From: an uncultured Verrucomicrobiota bacterium
GTDB taxonomy: Bacteria > Verrucomicrobiota > Kiritimatiellia > RFP12 > UBA3636
Length of the DNA: 34,649 nt
Reading direction: 5' to 3'
Assembly: GCA_946534105.1 (NCBI GenBank)
Contig: CAMNCG010000015.1
Span: forward strand, 1 to 34,649
In this document: positions 18,701 to 26,514 of the stretch, in pieces
Position numbering within the stretch: the stretch's first letter is position 1
Layout of the letters: each line of letters begins with the position of its first letter
Translations under genes and position numbers: made by a program
The notes under the pieces: model-generated
What the model saw: the letters and a program-made list of their open reading frames with translations, nothing else
What the model was told of the DNA's origin: nothing
Database searches by the model: none

Positions 18701-18983
18701 CATTTCCTTCTCCCTCGCCGACGGCGGCTACGTCTTCGACGTGTCGGTCCCCGTGCGGGAACTTTATCCGCTCAAGGCGGACCAGGACTCCTTCGGCTTC
18801 GACTTCCTCGTCAACGATTCGGATGGCGGCCCCCGCGAGTGGCGGGAGTGGACGGAGGGCATCGGCGGACGCAAGACCGCCGCGCCGTTCGGCCATCTGG
18901 AGCGCGACGGAGGAAGCGAAGAAACGCAAACAACAGCCCAGCCGGACATCGCTCCGGCGTCAACACATGAGACAAATCAATGA
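15711..18983 (+). CDS. Secreted multidomain glycosidase with C-terminal CBM9-like domain
   Basis: MRTVAAFLACAVAAAGG signal peptide; VSDWEIGNEPGYTSAFWI and PPAIVNSEDMGW barrel motifs; C-terminal DDVFDPPDGPDNCWFKDCIQFAIDP...YVFDVSVPVRELYPLKADQDSFGFDFLVNDSD resembles CBM9. Confidence 0.65.
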   Translation: MRTVAAFLACAVAAAGGDSDAVVWRLGVADGSSAEFRPCHAWEYGRAPWLATHPSMDAATHTFRYSVLPGATQRPEIPAEICGVHECRFMPNDEVVTGLALSWDEDAPGNRLLRFDCAAFSHSPDNGRGGVELSLSDGRKRVFDIPERNAEGKPFPFAMECVVPVAPGRNEATIRVVSGGKHERIVFDAITLGETDAAPDFPPILEAATSDMDGIFHPGTDARLRFRLFNATEGVAKYEVSDTASNAVFRGTAVIANGVGEAPLPTNRKGWFKVVAKLPGRGFPAGGGGVAISGSPIPAGGLESAAPPPASPEPPSAATAYCVVEPPEEGFRDDSRFGCHALEGDGYERPMTAFSREWTRRSARRARLAGSKWARLHYLTWPLAEPEPGRFDWDDLDFRLGVAEENGLRVLVNVAGVPRWCSPSDDDSMTCTGSKRWKFHPPKDHAEWARFVRALVSHCRGRVSDWEIGNEPGYTSAFWITGSPSDFGAYLATAYDAAHGADPDCRIYPGAPIEPVFIEEAVKSLGGRAPWDVFSAHYLGNSKRFSPRTRSFAEMNASFGRPPAIVNSEDMGWVGSRGEGPLAVAASAVKLHVRDAAQGVIRTFAFRIFHYGGGEYPFFTAESVPLPAFAAYREMTHRLEGARYVGDVSTAQCEAYVFDRAGTPVTVFWNALSVPATFRATFGMGPFSAVDEMDNESPAVPGADGVLALSASSMPRYVEGGDWDAIQAAMEASAAERASDKGSHPLGENLVPEEKRTLSAKSRRFVKVAADVPVAYGEAYVLAATIRGRGTLDGIVTVRDADGTEIYPRRQGLNCLMNRHAEEGEWRTVSDVFTISDEKAASLTLVLVANFREEGSGSALEVRDATVARISETHSVSKALHRGVFGTDGFGPPIAIPGATARVALSSGDSGAQSPSFLRLRFEVDDDVFDPPDGPDNCWFKDCIQFAIDPGDDGADYLSFRLLRTAAGDGVLFKDHDYATPELPDDITRYGVIRDVGISFSLADGGYVFDVSVPVRELYPLKADQDSFGFDFLVNDSDGGPREWREWTEGIGGRKTAAPFGHLERDGGSEETQTTAQPDIAPASTHETNQ
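16579..16626. repeat. Double-hairpin element inside an ORF
   Basis: TGGCGATC-tccg-GATCGCCA (16579-16598) and CGGCGGACT-gg-AGTCCGCCG (16607-16626), both perfect. Confidence 0.8.
18431..18455. repeat. Hairpin element inside an ORF
   Basis: CGGGGA ... TCCCCG arms around ttcgggggcgcag. Confidence 0.5.
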
Positions 18984-21517
18984 AGAAACGCATGCAAAAG
19001 TTCGCGGCCGCCGCATTCGCCGCAGCCGCGCTGTCCGCCATGGCCGGCAACACGACGATCTCCGCGGACACGACATTCACCTCTGAGCAGAAATACACCG
19101 ACGGCCACGTCTATGTCGATGCCGACGTGACGATCGGATCCGGCGGCCTCATGAACATGGCGAATGGCACGTGGGACAAGCACATCTATCTCCCATACAC
19201 GTCTGGCAAGGACGTGACGGTCACCGTTGACAGAGGCAGCGGCCGCGGCATCCAATTCTACTACCCAGAATCGAATTGCCCGAGTTCCGTCCGCATCGGC
19301 GAAAACGGCGGGAAGGGCCATATCGTCGTGGTCAGCGGCTCGGCGAGATTGAACAAGGTCCATGTCCGCCCGAACGCCGTAGCCGACGCGAGCGGCTACA
19401 TCGACTTCCTGACGCTGAGCGGCAACAGTGCCAACAACGACTATGCCAGCGGAAGTTTTTTCGTTACCAACACCACTGCGACGGCGCGCGTCGTTTTCGA
19501 CGGCGGACACATAATGCCGCCGTACTCAACCAACCCCCAGACCCTTTTCGACATTGGCCCCGGTTCCGGGGTCGCCCTCGAATCGCCGAATGGTTCCGAC
19601 ATCATTGTCGTCCTAAACCACGGGGACAAGCAATCAAACGCGCGGCTCAACGCCGGTTCCGGCGCTTTCGCCACGGCGGGTTCGTGCAATCTGGTCGTTT
19701 GGAGCAGCGGCGGCACCGGATTTCTGCGCTTCTGCGCCGGCGACGACCGCACTACATGGGGGCATTCGGGCGACAGCGTTCTCCGACAGAACGCCAATGC
19801 CATTCTCGACGTGGACCAAGGTCTCCCGCATGGCGCCGGAACCGGAATATTCCGCTTCGCTTCGGACAGCGCTTCAAGCAAGAAGTACCTCGACCTCAAC
19901 GGCCATGCCAGCGCCGTGAACGGCCTCGTTTTCGACTCGACCTCCCTCGCCTCCGCCAACAACTTCGTGACGAACTCCAGTGAATCGGCCGAAGGCGTCC
20001 TGCAGTTCGGCGTGCGCAACGAGGATTCGACCCTCACCGCCGGGACGTTCGGCGGCGACTGCGCCGTCGAGAAGCTCGGATCCGGCACCCTCACCGTGAC
20101 GAAGGCCGTCGCGCCGAAACTCCGCATCCTCGGCGGTACGGTGCGCGTCGCCGGCGCCGGAGTCTCCTTCGACGACATCGTCGTCTCCAACGCCACGCTC
20201 GTCGTCGATGGCGTCGCCCTTTCCTCGGCGAAAGTCGTCTGCATCGACTGCGGGCGCATCTCCCTCGTGAACGGCGGATCGCTCCCGGCAGGCTGCGCCG
20301 TGCGCCGCACCCTCCTCACGTCGGACTATCCCTCCAGGTGGACCGGCTTCAACATCGTGGACTACGGCTACGCCGATCCATTCGCCGCCGGGACGACCGT
20401 TGACATCGTGAAGACGGGAACCGACACCTTCACCTACTTCCAGGCCGCGCCGACCATCGCCGACGTCGATGTGCGCGAGGGGCGGCTCCGCTTCGGCGGC
20501 GTGGCCGACACCGGAGCGTATCCATGGTGGCGCCTCACGATCAGGAAGTCCGGCAAGTCGCTGGAAAGGACCGCATCGGGCGTGACGACGAATCTCCATG
20601 CGGGACTCGGCCGCTGGTGGGTCGTGACGTCGGCGCTCGACGGCGGATCGGACGGTCCGAGCCTGATCTACGGCTCCAGCGCCGCCGTCGGGACGGCTCC
20701 GGCCGACCTCGCCGAAAACCAGTGGACGGCTGCCAAGCCCTGGATCGTCGCAAGCGGCGCTGGATCGTTCGCCGCCGGAGCCGACTGGAAAGCGCCGAAC
20801 ATCCTCGGATTCCCATTCCAGAGCAACTCGTACCAGTACTTCTACTCCCTCGTGTTCGCAAATCAGGCACCCGATCCAGAGGATTCCTCAACGTGGGAGA
20901 CGATTGCGTTCCGTCTCTCGTCCGCCAACGCCGCGAAAACCAAGGGCGGGTATCTGCTGTCGAGGCCGGGTAACTATCCCAACGGCGAGCCAACGGCGTG
21001 GACCGTCGAGGCCTCGAGCGACGGCACGACCTGGACGACGATGGACACGCGCGACGGCGTTGACCTTTCGGATTCGCTTGGCTATTGGATGAACGGTGGA
21101 CGGATGTTCCTCTTCAACGCGAACGCCGCATCCTGGTCCTTCGCGCCCACGGGGATGGTCAAGGTAGCGTCCGGGGCGACGCTCGACCTCACGGAAATCC
21201 CCGACGCCAACGTCTCAATCGCCGGTCTTGAAGTCGATGTCGCGAACGGCGGCGGGACGATTACGCATTTCGCCCCCGCGGCGAACGGGACGCTTGCGCT
21301 CGTCGGCGTGTCCTCATCGCTCCTCGACGCCAACGGGCAGCTGGACGGCTCGCTGGCTCTTCCGCTGACCATCGGGTCGATGGGCGGTGCCGGCAACCTC
21401 GCCACCTGGTCGGTGACCGTAAACGGCGTGGAGCAGAACGGAGCGGCCATTACCGCGTCGGCAACTGGCGGACTCAAGGTCTCGCGGACATTGCCAACCA
21501 CAATCGTCTTAAGATGA
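18980..21517 (+). CDS. Large secreted protein with autotransporter-associated beta-strand-like repeats
   Basis: MKKRMQKFAAAAFAAAALSAMA signal peptide; VEKLGSGTLTVTKAVAPKLRILGGTVRVAGAGVSFDDIVVSNATLVVDGVALSS beta-strand-repeat style; ATGA overlap with the upstream gene. Confidence 0.65.
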   Translation: MKKRMQKFAAAAFAAAALSAMAGNTTISADTTFTSEQKYTDGHVYVDADVTIGSGGLMNMANGTWDKHIYLPYTSGKDVTVTVDRGSGRGIQFYYPESNCPSSVRIGENGGKGHIVVVSGSARLNKVHVRPNAVADASGYIDFLTLSGNSANNDYASGSFFVTNTTATARVVFDGGHIMPPYSTNPQTLFDIGPGSGVALESPNGSDIIVVLNHGDKQSNARLNAGSGAFATAGSCNLVVWSSGGTGFLRFCAGDDRTTWGHSGDSVLRQNANAILDVDQGLPHGAGTGIFRFASDSASSKKYLDLNGHASAVNGLVFDSTSLASANNFVTNSSESAEGVLQFGVRNEDSTLTAGTFGGDCAVEKLGSGTLTVTKAVAPKLRILGGTVRVAGAGVSFDDIVVSNATLVVDGVALSSAKVVCIDCGRISLVNGGSLPAGCAVRRTLLTSDYPSRWTGFNIVDYGYADPFAAGTTVDIVKTGTDTFTYFQAAPTIADVDVREGRLRFGGVADTGAYPWWRLTIRKSGKSLERTASGVTTNLHAGLGRWWVVTSALDGGSDGPSLIYGSSAAVGTAPADLAENQWTAAKPWIVASGAGSFAAGADWKAPNILGFPFQSNSYQYFYSLVFANQAPDPEDSSTWETIAFRLSSANAAKTKGGYLLSRPGNYPNGEPTAWTVEASSDGTTWTTMDTRDGVDLSDSLGYWMNGGRMFLFNANAASWSFAPTGMVKVASGATLDLTEIPDANVSIAGLEVDVANGGGTITHFAPAANGTLALVGVSSSLLDANGQLDGSLALPLTIGSMGGAGNLATWSVTVNGVEQNGAAITASATGGLKVSRTLPTTIVLR

Positions 21518-23682
21518 AGTCAGTATTCTGGAACGGGCGGGCGCTGTGCGCCCACCCGGCGCGGGTCTCCGCGCGGCCTCTGAACAAGGTCTGGAACGGC
21601 GCGCAGCGCCCGGTCGAACAGACGAGGGTCGTCTCTTTTGTCTCTTTCGACATGGACGCGCCGGGGACGCTGGAAATTCGGGATGTCGCTGAATGCGGCG
21701 CTCCCGTGTTCCTCCCCCTCGGTTCGGTGCCGGAGTGGCGGCGGGAGTGTGGCGTCCTGCGCGTCGCCATCGACCGTCCGCGCCAGTTCGTCGTCAGCTT
21801 CCCCGACGGCGAAGCGCTCCACGTCTTCGCGAACCCGCCGTTCGGCGAAGGCGCGGCGACCAGACAGCAGGGCGCCACCGCAGCGCCCCGCAAGATCCGC
21901 CGTTTTGGTCCTGGCGAGCATCACGTCGGCGTGGTGGTCGCTGAGAGCGACGAAACGATCGTGATCGAGGAGGGCGCGGTCGTTTACGGAACGGTTCTGG
22001 TGGCGAACGCCCACGACGTGCGCGTCGTGGGGCGTGGCATCATCGACGGCTCGTTCCTCGACAGGGTGTCGCACGACAGCGCCGCCTTCCGCGCCGCCGT
22101 GGCCGCCGGCATGACGCCGGACCAATACGGCGCGGAGATGGCCGTGAACGGTATCACTGTCTGGAACTCCGAGCGCGTGGCCGTCGAGGGCGTGGTCGTC
22201 CGCGACCCGCCGCGATGGACGCTGATTGTGCGCGGCGGTTCGCGCGACGTGGAGATATCGAACGTCAAGATCGTCGGCTGCTGGCGCTACAACTCCGACG
22301 GCATCAACGTCTGCGCTTCGGAGAACGTCGCAATCCGCGACTGCTTCGTCCGCTCCTTCGACGACTGCCTCGTCGCGCGCGGCAAATACCTCGATGGGGA
22401 CGGCTACGCTACGCGGAACGTCACCGCCGAGCGCTGCGTGCTGTGGTGCGACTGGGGCAAGTGCATGGAGGTCTGGGCCGGACACCTTCCGTGCCTCATC
22501 GAGGGAATCCGCTTCCGCGACATCGCGGTCGTGCATCCGAGCGGCCCCGTATGCGACGTCACGACATGGTTCGCGTCCGACGACACGCGAATCCGGGATG
22601 TCTCCTTCGAGGATATCGAGGTCGATTTTGCGCTGCCGCTCTTCAATCAGGAGATCGACAACGAGAAGAAGAAGGGAATCGGGGGCGTGGAGCCGCGCGA
22701 AGTCCTGGAACTCTTCGTCGCGAACACCGATCGCTACGGCCGCAACCTCGGCAACCAGCATCACGAGGCGGCCACCGATCTTTCTGGTTTCCACGTCCGC
22801 TACGAAAACCTCGCCTTCCGGCGCTTCACGATATTGCGAGGCGCCGTGCCGGCGGCGCCGGCCCTCGTCGCCCGCATCGATGCCACCACTTCGCCGCACA
22901 CCATAGACGGTGTGGCGCTCGAAGGGCTACCGCAGGAACTCAGCCTCAAAATTGCGGGAAGTGTCGCGAACGTTTCCGGCACCGCCCCCGCAGCTCGGCA
23001 GAGCGACGCAGCGCGGATGGGCGCGGAGGCGATGAACCCCGGAACGTCGTTGGGGACTTCGGAGCGTGTTTCCGGCGGCGCCTTCAAGGTGCTGATCTAC
23101 GGCAACTCCATCGCACTGCACCGCCCCAAGGCCGACATCGGCTGGACGTCGGATTGGGGCATGGCGGCGAGCGCGCCGGAGAAGGACTTCGCGCATCTCG
23201 TCGTCGCTGGGTTGGAGGCGAAACGCGGCGAAAAAGCCAACTTCCGCATCCGGAATCTGGCGCCCTTGGAGCGTGACGTTGCGGCCGATCTCCGTGACTT
23301 CCCGGACATCGCCGCCGATATCGCCTGGAAGCCGGACTACGTCGTGATCGCCATCGGCGAAAATGTCCCGCACATCGACGAGGAGCCGGCCACGGTCAAA
23401 GGCTTCGAGCGTCTTCTCGTCTCGCTCGCGAGACCATTCGCCGAAGGCGGGGCGCGCGTCGTCCTCCGAACGCCCTTCTGGCGCAACGAAAACAAGGCCG
23501 GATGCACGAAGCGCGCGGCGGAGAAAACCGGCGTGGCATGCGTCGATGCCGGCCCGCTCGGCGACGACCCGGAAAACAAGGCCATCGGACTTTTCGCGCA
23601 CCGGGGCGTCGCCGCCCATCCCGGCGACCTTGGCATGCGCCGCATCGCGGATTTGATTCTTGAGGCGTTTTGCAAAAAATGA
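21514..23682 (+). CDS. GH28-type beta-helix protein fused to a C-terminal SGNH/GDSL-like domain
   Basis: GVVVRDPPRWTLIVRGGSRDVEISNVKIVGCWRYNSDGINVCASENVAIRDCFVRSFDDCLV is GH28-like; C-terminal VLIYGNSIALHRPKADIGWTSDWGM...VVIAIGENVPH...AAHPGDLGMRRIADLI gives SGNH blocks. Confidence 0.7.
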   Translation: MKSVFWNGRALCAHPARVSARPLNKVWNGAQRPVEQTRVVSFVSFDMDAPGTLEIRDVAECGAPVFLPLGSVPEWRRECGVLRVAIDRPRQFVVSFPDGEALHVFANPPFGEGAATRQQGATAAPRKIRRFGPGEHHVGVVVAESDETIVIEEGAVVYGTVLVANAHDVRVVGRGIIDGSFLDRVSHDSAAFRAAVAAGMTPDQYGAEMAVNGITVWNSERVAVEGVVVRDPPRWTLIVRGGSRDVEISNVKIVGCWRYNSDGINVCASENVAIRDCFVRSFDDCLVARGKYLDGDGYATRNVTAERCVLWCDWGKCMEVWAGHLPCLIEGIRFRDIAVVHPSGPVCDVTTWFASDDTRIRDVSFEDIEVDFALPLFNQEIDNEKKKGIGGVEPREVLELFVANTDRYGRNLGNQHHEAATDLSGFHVRYENLAFRRFTILRGAVPAAPALVARIDATTSPHTIDGVALEGLPQELSLKIAGSVANVSGTAPAARQSDAARMGAEAMNPGTSLGTSERVSGGAFKVLIYGNSIALHRPKADIGWTSDWGMAASAPEKDFAHLVVAGLEAKRGEKANFRIRNLAPLERDVAADLRDFPDIAADIAWKPDYVVIAIGENVPHIDEEPATVKGFERLLVSLARPFAEGGARVVLRTPFWRNENKAGCTKRAAEKTGVACVDAGPLGDDPENKAIGLFAHRGVAAHPGDLGMRRIADLILEAFCKK
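21527..21599. repeat. 63-bp-spaced direct repeat bracketing a palindrome at the 5' end of the GH28-SGNH ORF
   Basis: TCTGGAACGG at 21527-21536 and 21590-21599; between them GGGCGGGCG-ctgtg-CGCCCACCC (21535-21557, 8/9 arm positions). Confidence 0.6.
22972..23076. repeat. 96-bp-spaced direct repeat bracketing the interdomain linker
   Basis: GTTTCCGGC at 22972-22980 and 23068-23076; the intervening segment encodes low-complexity TAPAARQSDAARMGAEAMNPGTSLGTSER. Confidence 0.5.
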
Positions 23683-23724
23683 AACTCTCCTACTCGACAA
23701 AAAAATGAAACTCTCCTACTCGAC
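23674..23724. repeat. 25-bp direct duplication covering a start codon
   Basis: AAAAAATGAAACTCTCCTACTCGAC at 23674-23698 and again at 23700-23724, 1-nt spacer. Confidence 0.95.
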
Positions 23725-24562
23725 GCTCGCCTGTCCCGCCTGGGACATCGGCAAAATCATCGACGCGGCCGTGGCGTCCCGCTACGACGCCATCGACTTC
23801 CGCGGCTACCTCGACTGCATCGAAGTCGTTGACAGCCCGTATTTCAAGGACGGGGCGCTGCGCGAAATCGCGCGTCGCGTCGCCGACGCGGGGCTGGAAG
23901 TCTCGTGCCTTTCGGCAGGCGCAAAGGCCACGGCGGCAGACGGCGCGGTCCGCGCGGCGCAGCTTGACATGATGCGCCGCTACGCAGACCTCTGCGGCGC
24001 CTTCGGCTGCCGCCAAGTAAGGATTTTCGGAGGCGACGACAAAGGCATCGCCGACCCGGTGTCCAACGCCGCCGAAACACTCGTCGCCGCCGCGCCGATA
24101 GCGCGTGCCGCCGGGATCGAGTTCGCGATCGAGACGCACGACTGCTGGCGCGACACCGCCAAGATACGCGCGGCGTTCGACGCAGCGGGTCGCCCAGAGG
24201 GAATCTCCCTGCTCTGGGACGTCCACCACCCATGGGAAGTGGGTCGCGAAGATCCCGAATATTCGGTGCGCAACCTCCACCCCTACATCGGCAACACGCA
24301 CTGGAAGGATTCCGTCCCCAAGGAGGGCGGCGGACGCAGCCACCGCATCCCGGGCAAGGGTGACGTCCCGCTTCGCGAAATCTTTTTCGCGCTGCGGAAT
24401 TCCGGCTATGACGGCTGGTTCACGCTGGAATGGGAGAAACGCTGGCAGCCGGACATCGCGGAGCCGGAGGAAGTCATTCCGGCATTCGCCGTTTTCATCC
24501 GGAATCTCGACCGCGAATGGAAAATCGCTTCCGGCGGCAACGGCAAGGGGGAGCGGCAATGA
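23705..24562 (+). CDS. Sugar phosphate isomerase/epimerase (TIM barrel)
   Basis: MKLSYSTLACPAWDIGKIIDAAVASRYDAIDFRGYLD...IEFAIETHDCWRDTAKIRAAFDAAGRPEGISLLWDVHHPWEVGREDPE...GYDGWFTLEWEKRW. Confidence 0.8.
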   Translation: MKLSYSTLACPAWDIGKIIDAAVASRYDAIDFRGYLDCIEVVDSPYFKDGALREIARRVADAGLEVSCLSAGAKATAADGAVRAAQLDMMRRYADLCGAFGCRQVRIFGGDDKGIADPVSNAAETLVAAAPIARAAGIEFAIETHDCWRDTAKIRAAFDAAGRPEGISLLWDVHHPWEVGREDPEYSVRNLHPYIGNTHWKDSVPKEGGGRSHRIPGKGDVPLREIFFALRNSGYDGWFTLEWEKRWQPDIAEPEEVIPAFAVFIRNLDREWKIASGGNGKGERQ

Positions 24563-25554
24563 AGTCGCGCATGATTGGTTCCGACGCACTTCAACGCGTC
24601 TATCCGTCCGATTTGGTGGAAACCCTTCGCGCCGAGGCGGGACTAGACCCGTCCCCGCTCACAGAGGCCGATCTGCGCGCCGGCGCGGCGGCTGACTGCG
24701 AGGCGATATTCTCGACCTGGGGGATGCCGGCGCTTTCGGAGACTGAACTCGCCGTCGTGCTTCCGCGCCTGAAGGCGGTCTTCTACGCGGCAGGGAGCGT
24801 CCAGTCGTTCGCGCGGCCGCTGCTTGCGCGCGGCATCGCCCTCTACGGCGCATGGGGCGCCAACGCCGTCGCCGTCGCCGAAGTCGCCGTCGCCCAGATA
24901 CTGCTCGCGAACAAGGGTTTCTTCCGTTTCCGTTTCAGCCCCAAGACCCCCGCCGAAACCGAGGCCGAGCGCGCCGAATCCATCGCCTATCCCGGCAACG
25001 TCGGGTGCCGCGTTGGGCTGCTGGGCGCAGGCGGGCGCATCGGGGCGCTCGTTGCGGCAGCCCTGCGCCAGCACCGCGTCGAAGTCCTCGGCTACGACCC
25101 GTTTCTGCCGGACGAACGCGCCGTCGAACTAGGAGTCAGAAAGGCGTCGCTGGAGGAGATTTTCTCGACTTGCCAGACCGTCTCGAACCACCTCGCCGAC
25201 AAGCCGGCAACGCGCGGCCTCTGCAACTTCAACCTCTTCTCCCGGATGCCGCGCAACGCGACCTTCCTCAACATGGCGCGCGGGGCGCAGGTCGTCGAAG
25301 AGGATTTGGCGCGGGCGATGCGAGACGAGCCGGGACGCACCGCCGTGCTGGACGTCACCGACCCCGAACCGCCCGTTGCGGACTCCCCGCTCAGGGCGCT
25401 GCCTAACGTCCTCCTGACACCGCACTTCGCCGGAAGCAACGGCAACGAGGTGCGCCGCATGGGCGAGGCGATGCTTGACGCCTTCCGCGACTGGCGAGAC
25501 GGCCGTCCATCGTCGGCTAGGATTGAGGCCGCCATGCTCGCCACGATGGCCTGA
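24559..25554 (+). CDS. D-isomer-specific 2-hydroxyacid dehydrogenase family protein
   Basis: VGLLGAGGRIGALVAAALRQHRVEVLGYDPF NAD-binding motif; FLNMARGAQVVEEDLARAM...AVLDVTDPEPP...LLTPHFAGSNGNE. GGGGGAG SD; ATGA overlap. Confidence 0.85.
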   Translation: MKSRMIGSDALQRVYPSDLVETLRAEAGLDPSPLTEADLRAGAAADCEAIFSTWGMPALSETELAVVLPRLKAVFYAAGSVQSFARPLLARGIALYGAWGANAVAVAEVAVAQILLANKGFFRFRFSPKTPAETEAERAESIAYPGNVGCRVGLLGAGGRIGALVAAALRQHRVEVLGYDPFLPDERAVELGVRKASLEEIFSTCQTVSNHLADKPATRGLCNFNLFSRMPRNATFLNMARGAQVVEEDLARAMRDEPGRTAVLDVTDPEPPVADSPLRALPNVLLTPHFAGSNGNEVRRMGEAMLDAFRDWRDGRPSSARIEAAMLATMA

Positions 25555-25570
25555 CAGAGGACGCGGCACG

Positions 25571-26506
25571 ATGTCTCCAGATTCGCTCCCGGCATTAGCG
25601 GCAGGAACCGCCTCTGGCATTCTCGCGGCGTTTCTGCAGTCGTGTTCCTACCTCGTTTCGGCGCGTTACGTGCGCCTGTCCGGGCGGGAACCCTGGACGC
25701 TTGTCCCGCCTTCCTACCTGCTGATGACCCCGGCGGCCCTGGTTCTCGCCACCGCCGTGGCGCCGTTCGCGGACGGACCGCTCCCGCTCGCGGAGGTCCT
25801 GAAGCCTGCCGCGCTGGCGACGGCGTTCTGCCTCGCCGCCAACATCTGCATGTTCCGGCTCCTAAAGAGCGTGGATGCCTCCATCGCGTCGCCCATGCTT
25901 GGTCTTAAGGTCCCGATGCTCGCGGCTCTCTACACATTCGGGCTTGGGCGGCCATGCACCGCGGCGCAGTGGATCGCAGTTGCGCTCGTCCTCGCCGCCA
26001 CGGCCGCGCTCACCGCCGCCGGGAGCCGGATGTCCCGGACGTCGTGGTGCTGGACGCTCGCGACGTGCGCCGTCTTCTGCGTTGCAGACTGGTTCATCGC
26101 GGAGACGATTTCCGTCTCCGCGACCGCCTTCCCGTCATTTGGCCCGCGCGCCCTTTTCGCCCTTGCCTCCATCTACATCGTTAGCGGCGTTGTCGCGGCG
26201 GTTTTCCTGCCGTTCTGCCCGCCGATGCCGCACGGCGGATGGATGCGCTGGGCGGTGCCCTACGCGGCCGTGTGGTTCTCTGGCATGGCCGCGTTCTACG
26301 CATGTTTCGCCCTGTGCGGAATCGTCCTCGGCAACATCGTCCAGAACACGCGCGGCCTGATTTCCGTCGCGCTGGGCTGGGCTGTGGCCCGCGCCGGCCG
26401 CACCGAGATAGAGGCCCGCGTGACGCCGGCCGTATTCTTCAGACGCATCGCCGCCGCAATCCTCCTCCTTGCAGCCATAGCCCTCTACGCCTTGGGTGTC
26501 CCTTGA
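25571..26506 (+). CDS. EamA/DMT-family permease
   Basis: Multi-TM hydrophobic protein (ILAAFLQSCSYLVSARYV...VDASIASPMLGLKVPMLAALYTFGLGR...), 16 nt after the preceding stop. Confidence 0.7.
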   Translation: MSPDSLPALAAGTASGILAAFLQSCSYLVSARYVRLSGREPWTLVPPSYLLMTPAALVLATAVAPFADGPLPLAEVLKPAALATAFCLAANICMFRLLKSVDASIASPMLGLKVPMLAALYTFGLGRPCTAAQWIAVALVLAATAALTAAGSRMSRTSWCWTLATCAVFCVADWFIAETISVSATAFPSFGPRALFALASIYIVSGVVAAVFLPFCPPMPHGGWMRWAVPYAAVWFSGMAAFYACFALCGIVLGNIVQNTRGLISVALGWAVARAGRTEIEARVTPAVFFRRIAAAILLLAAIALYALGVP

Positions 26507-26514
26507 TTTTCGTC

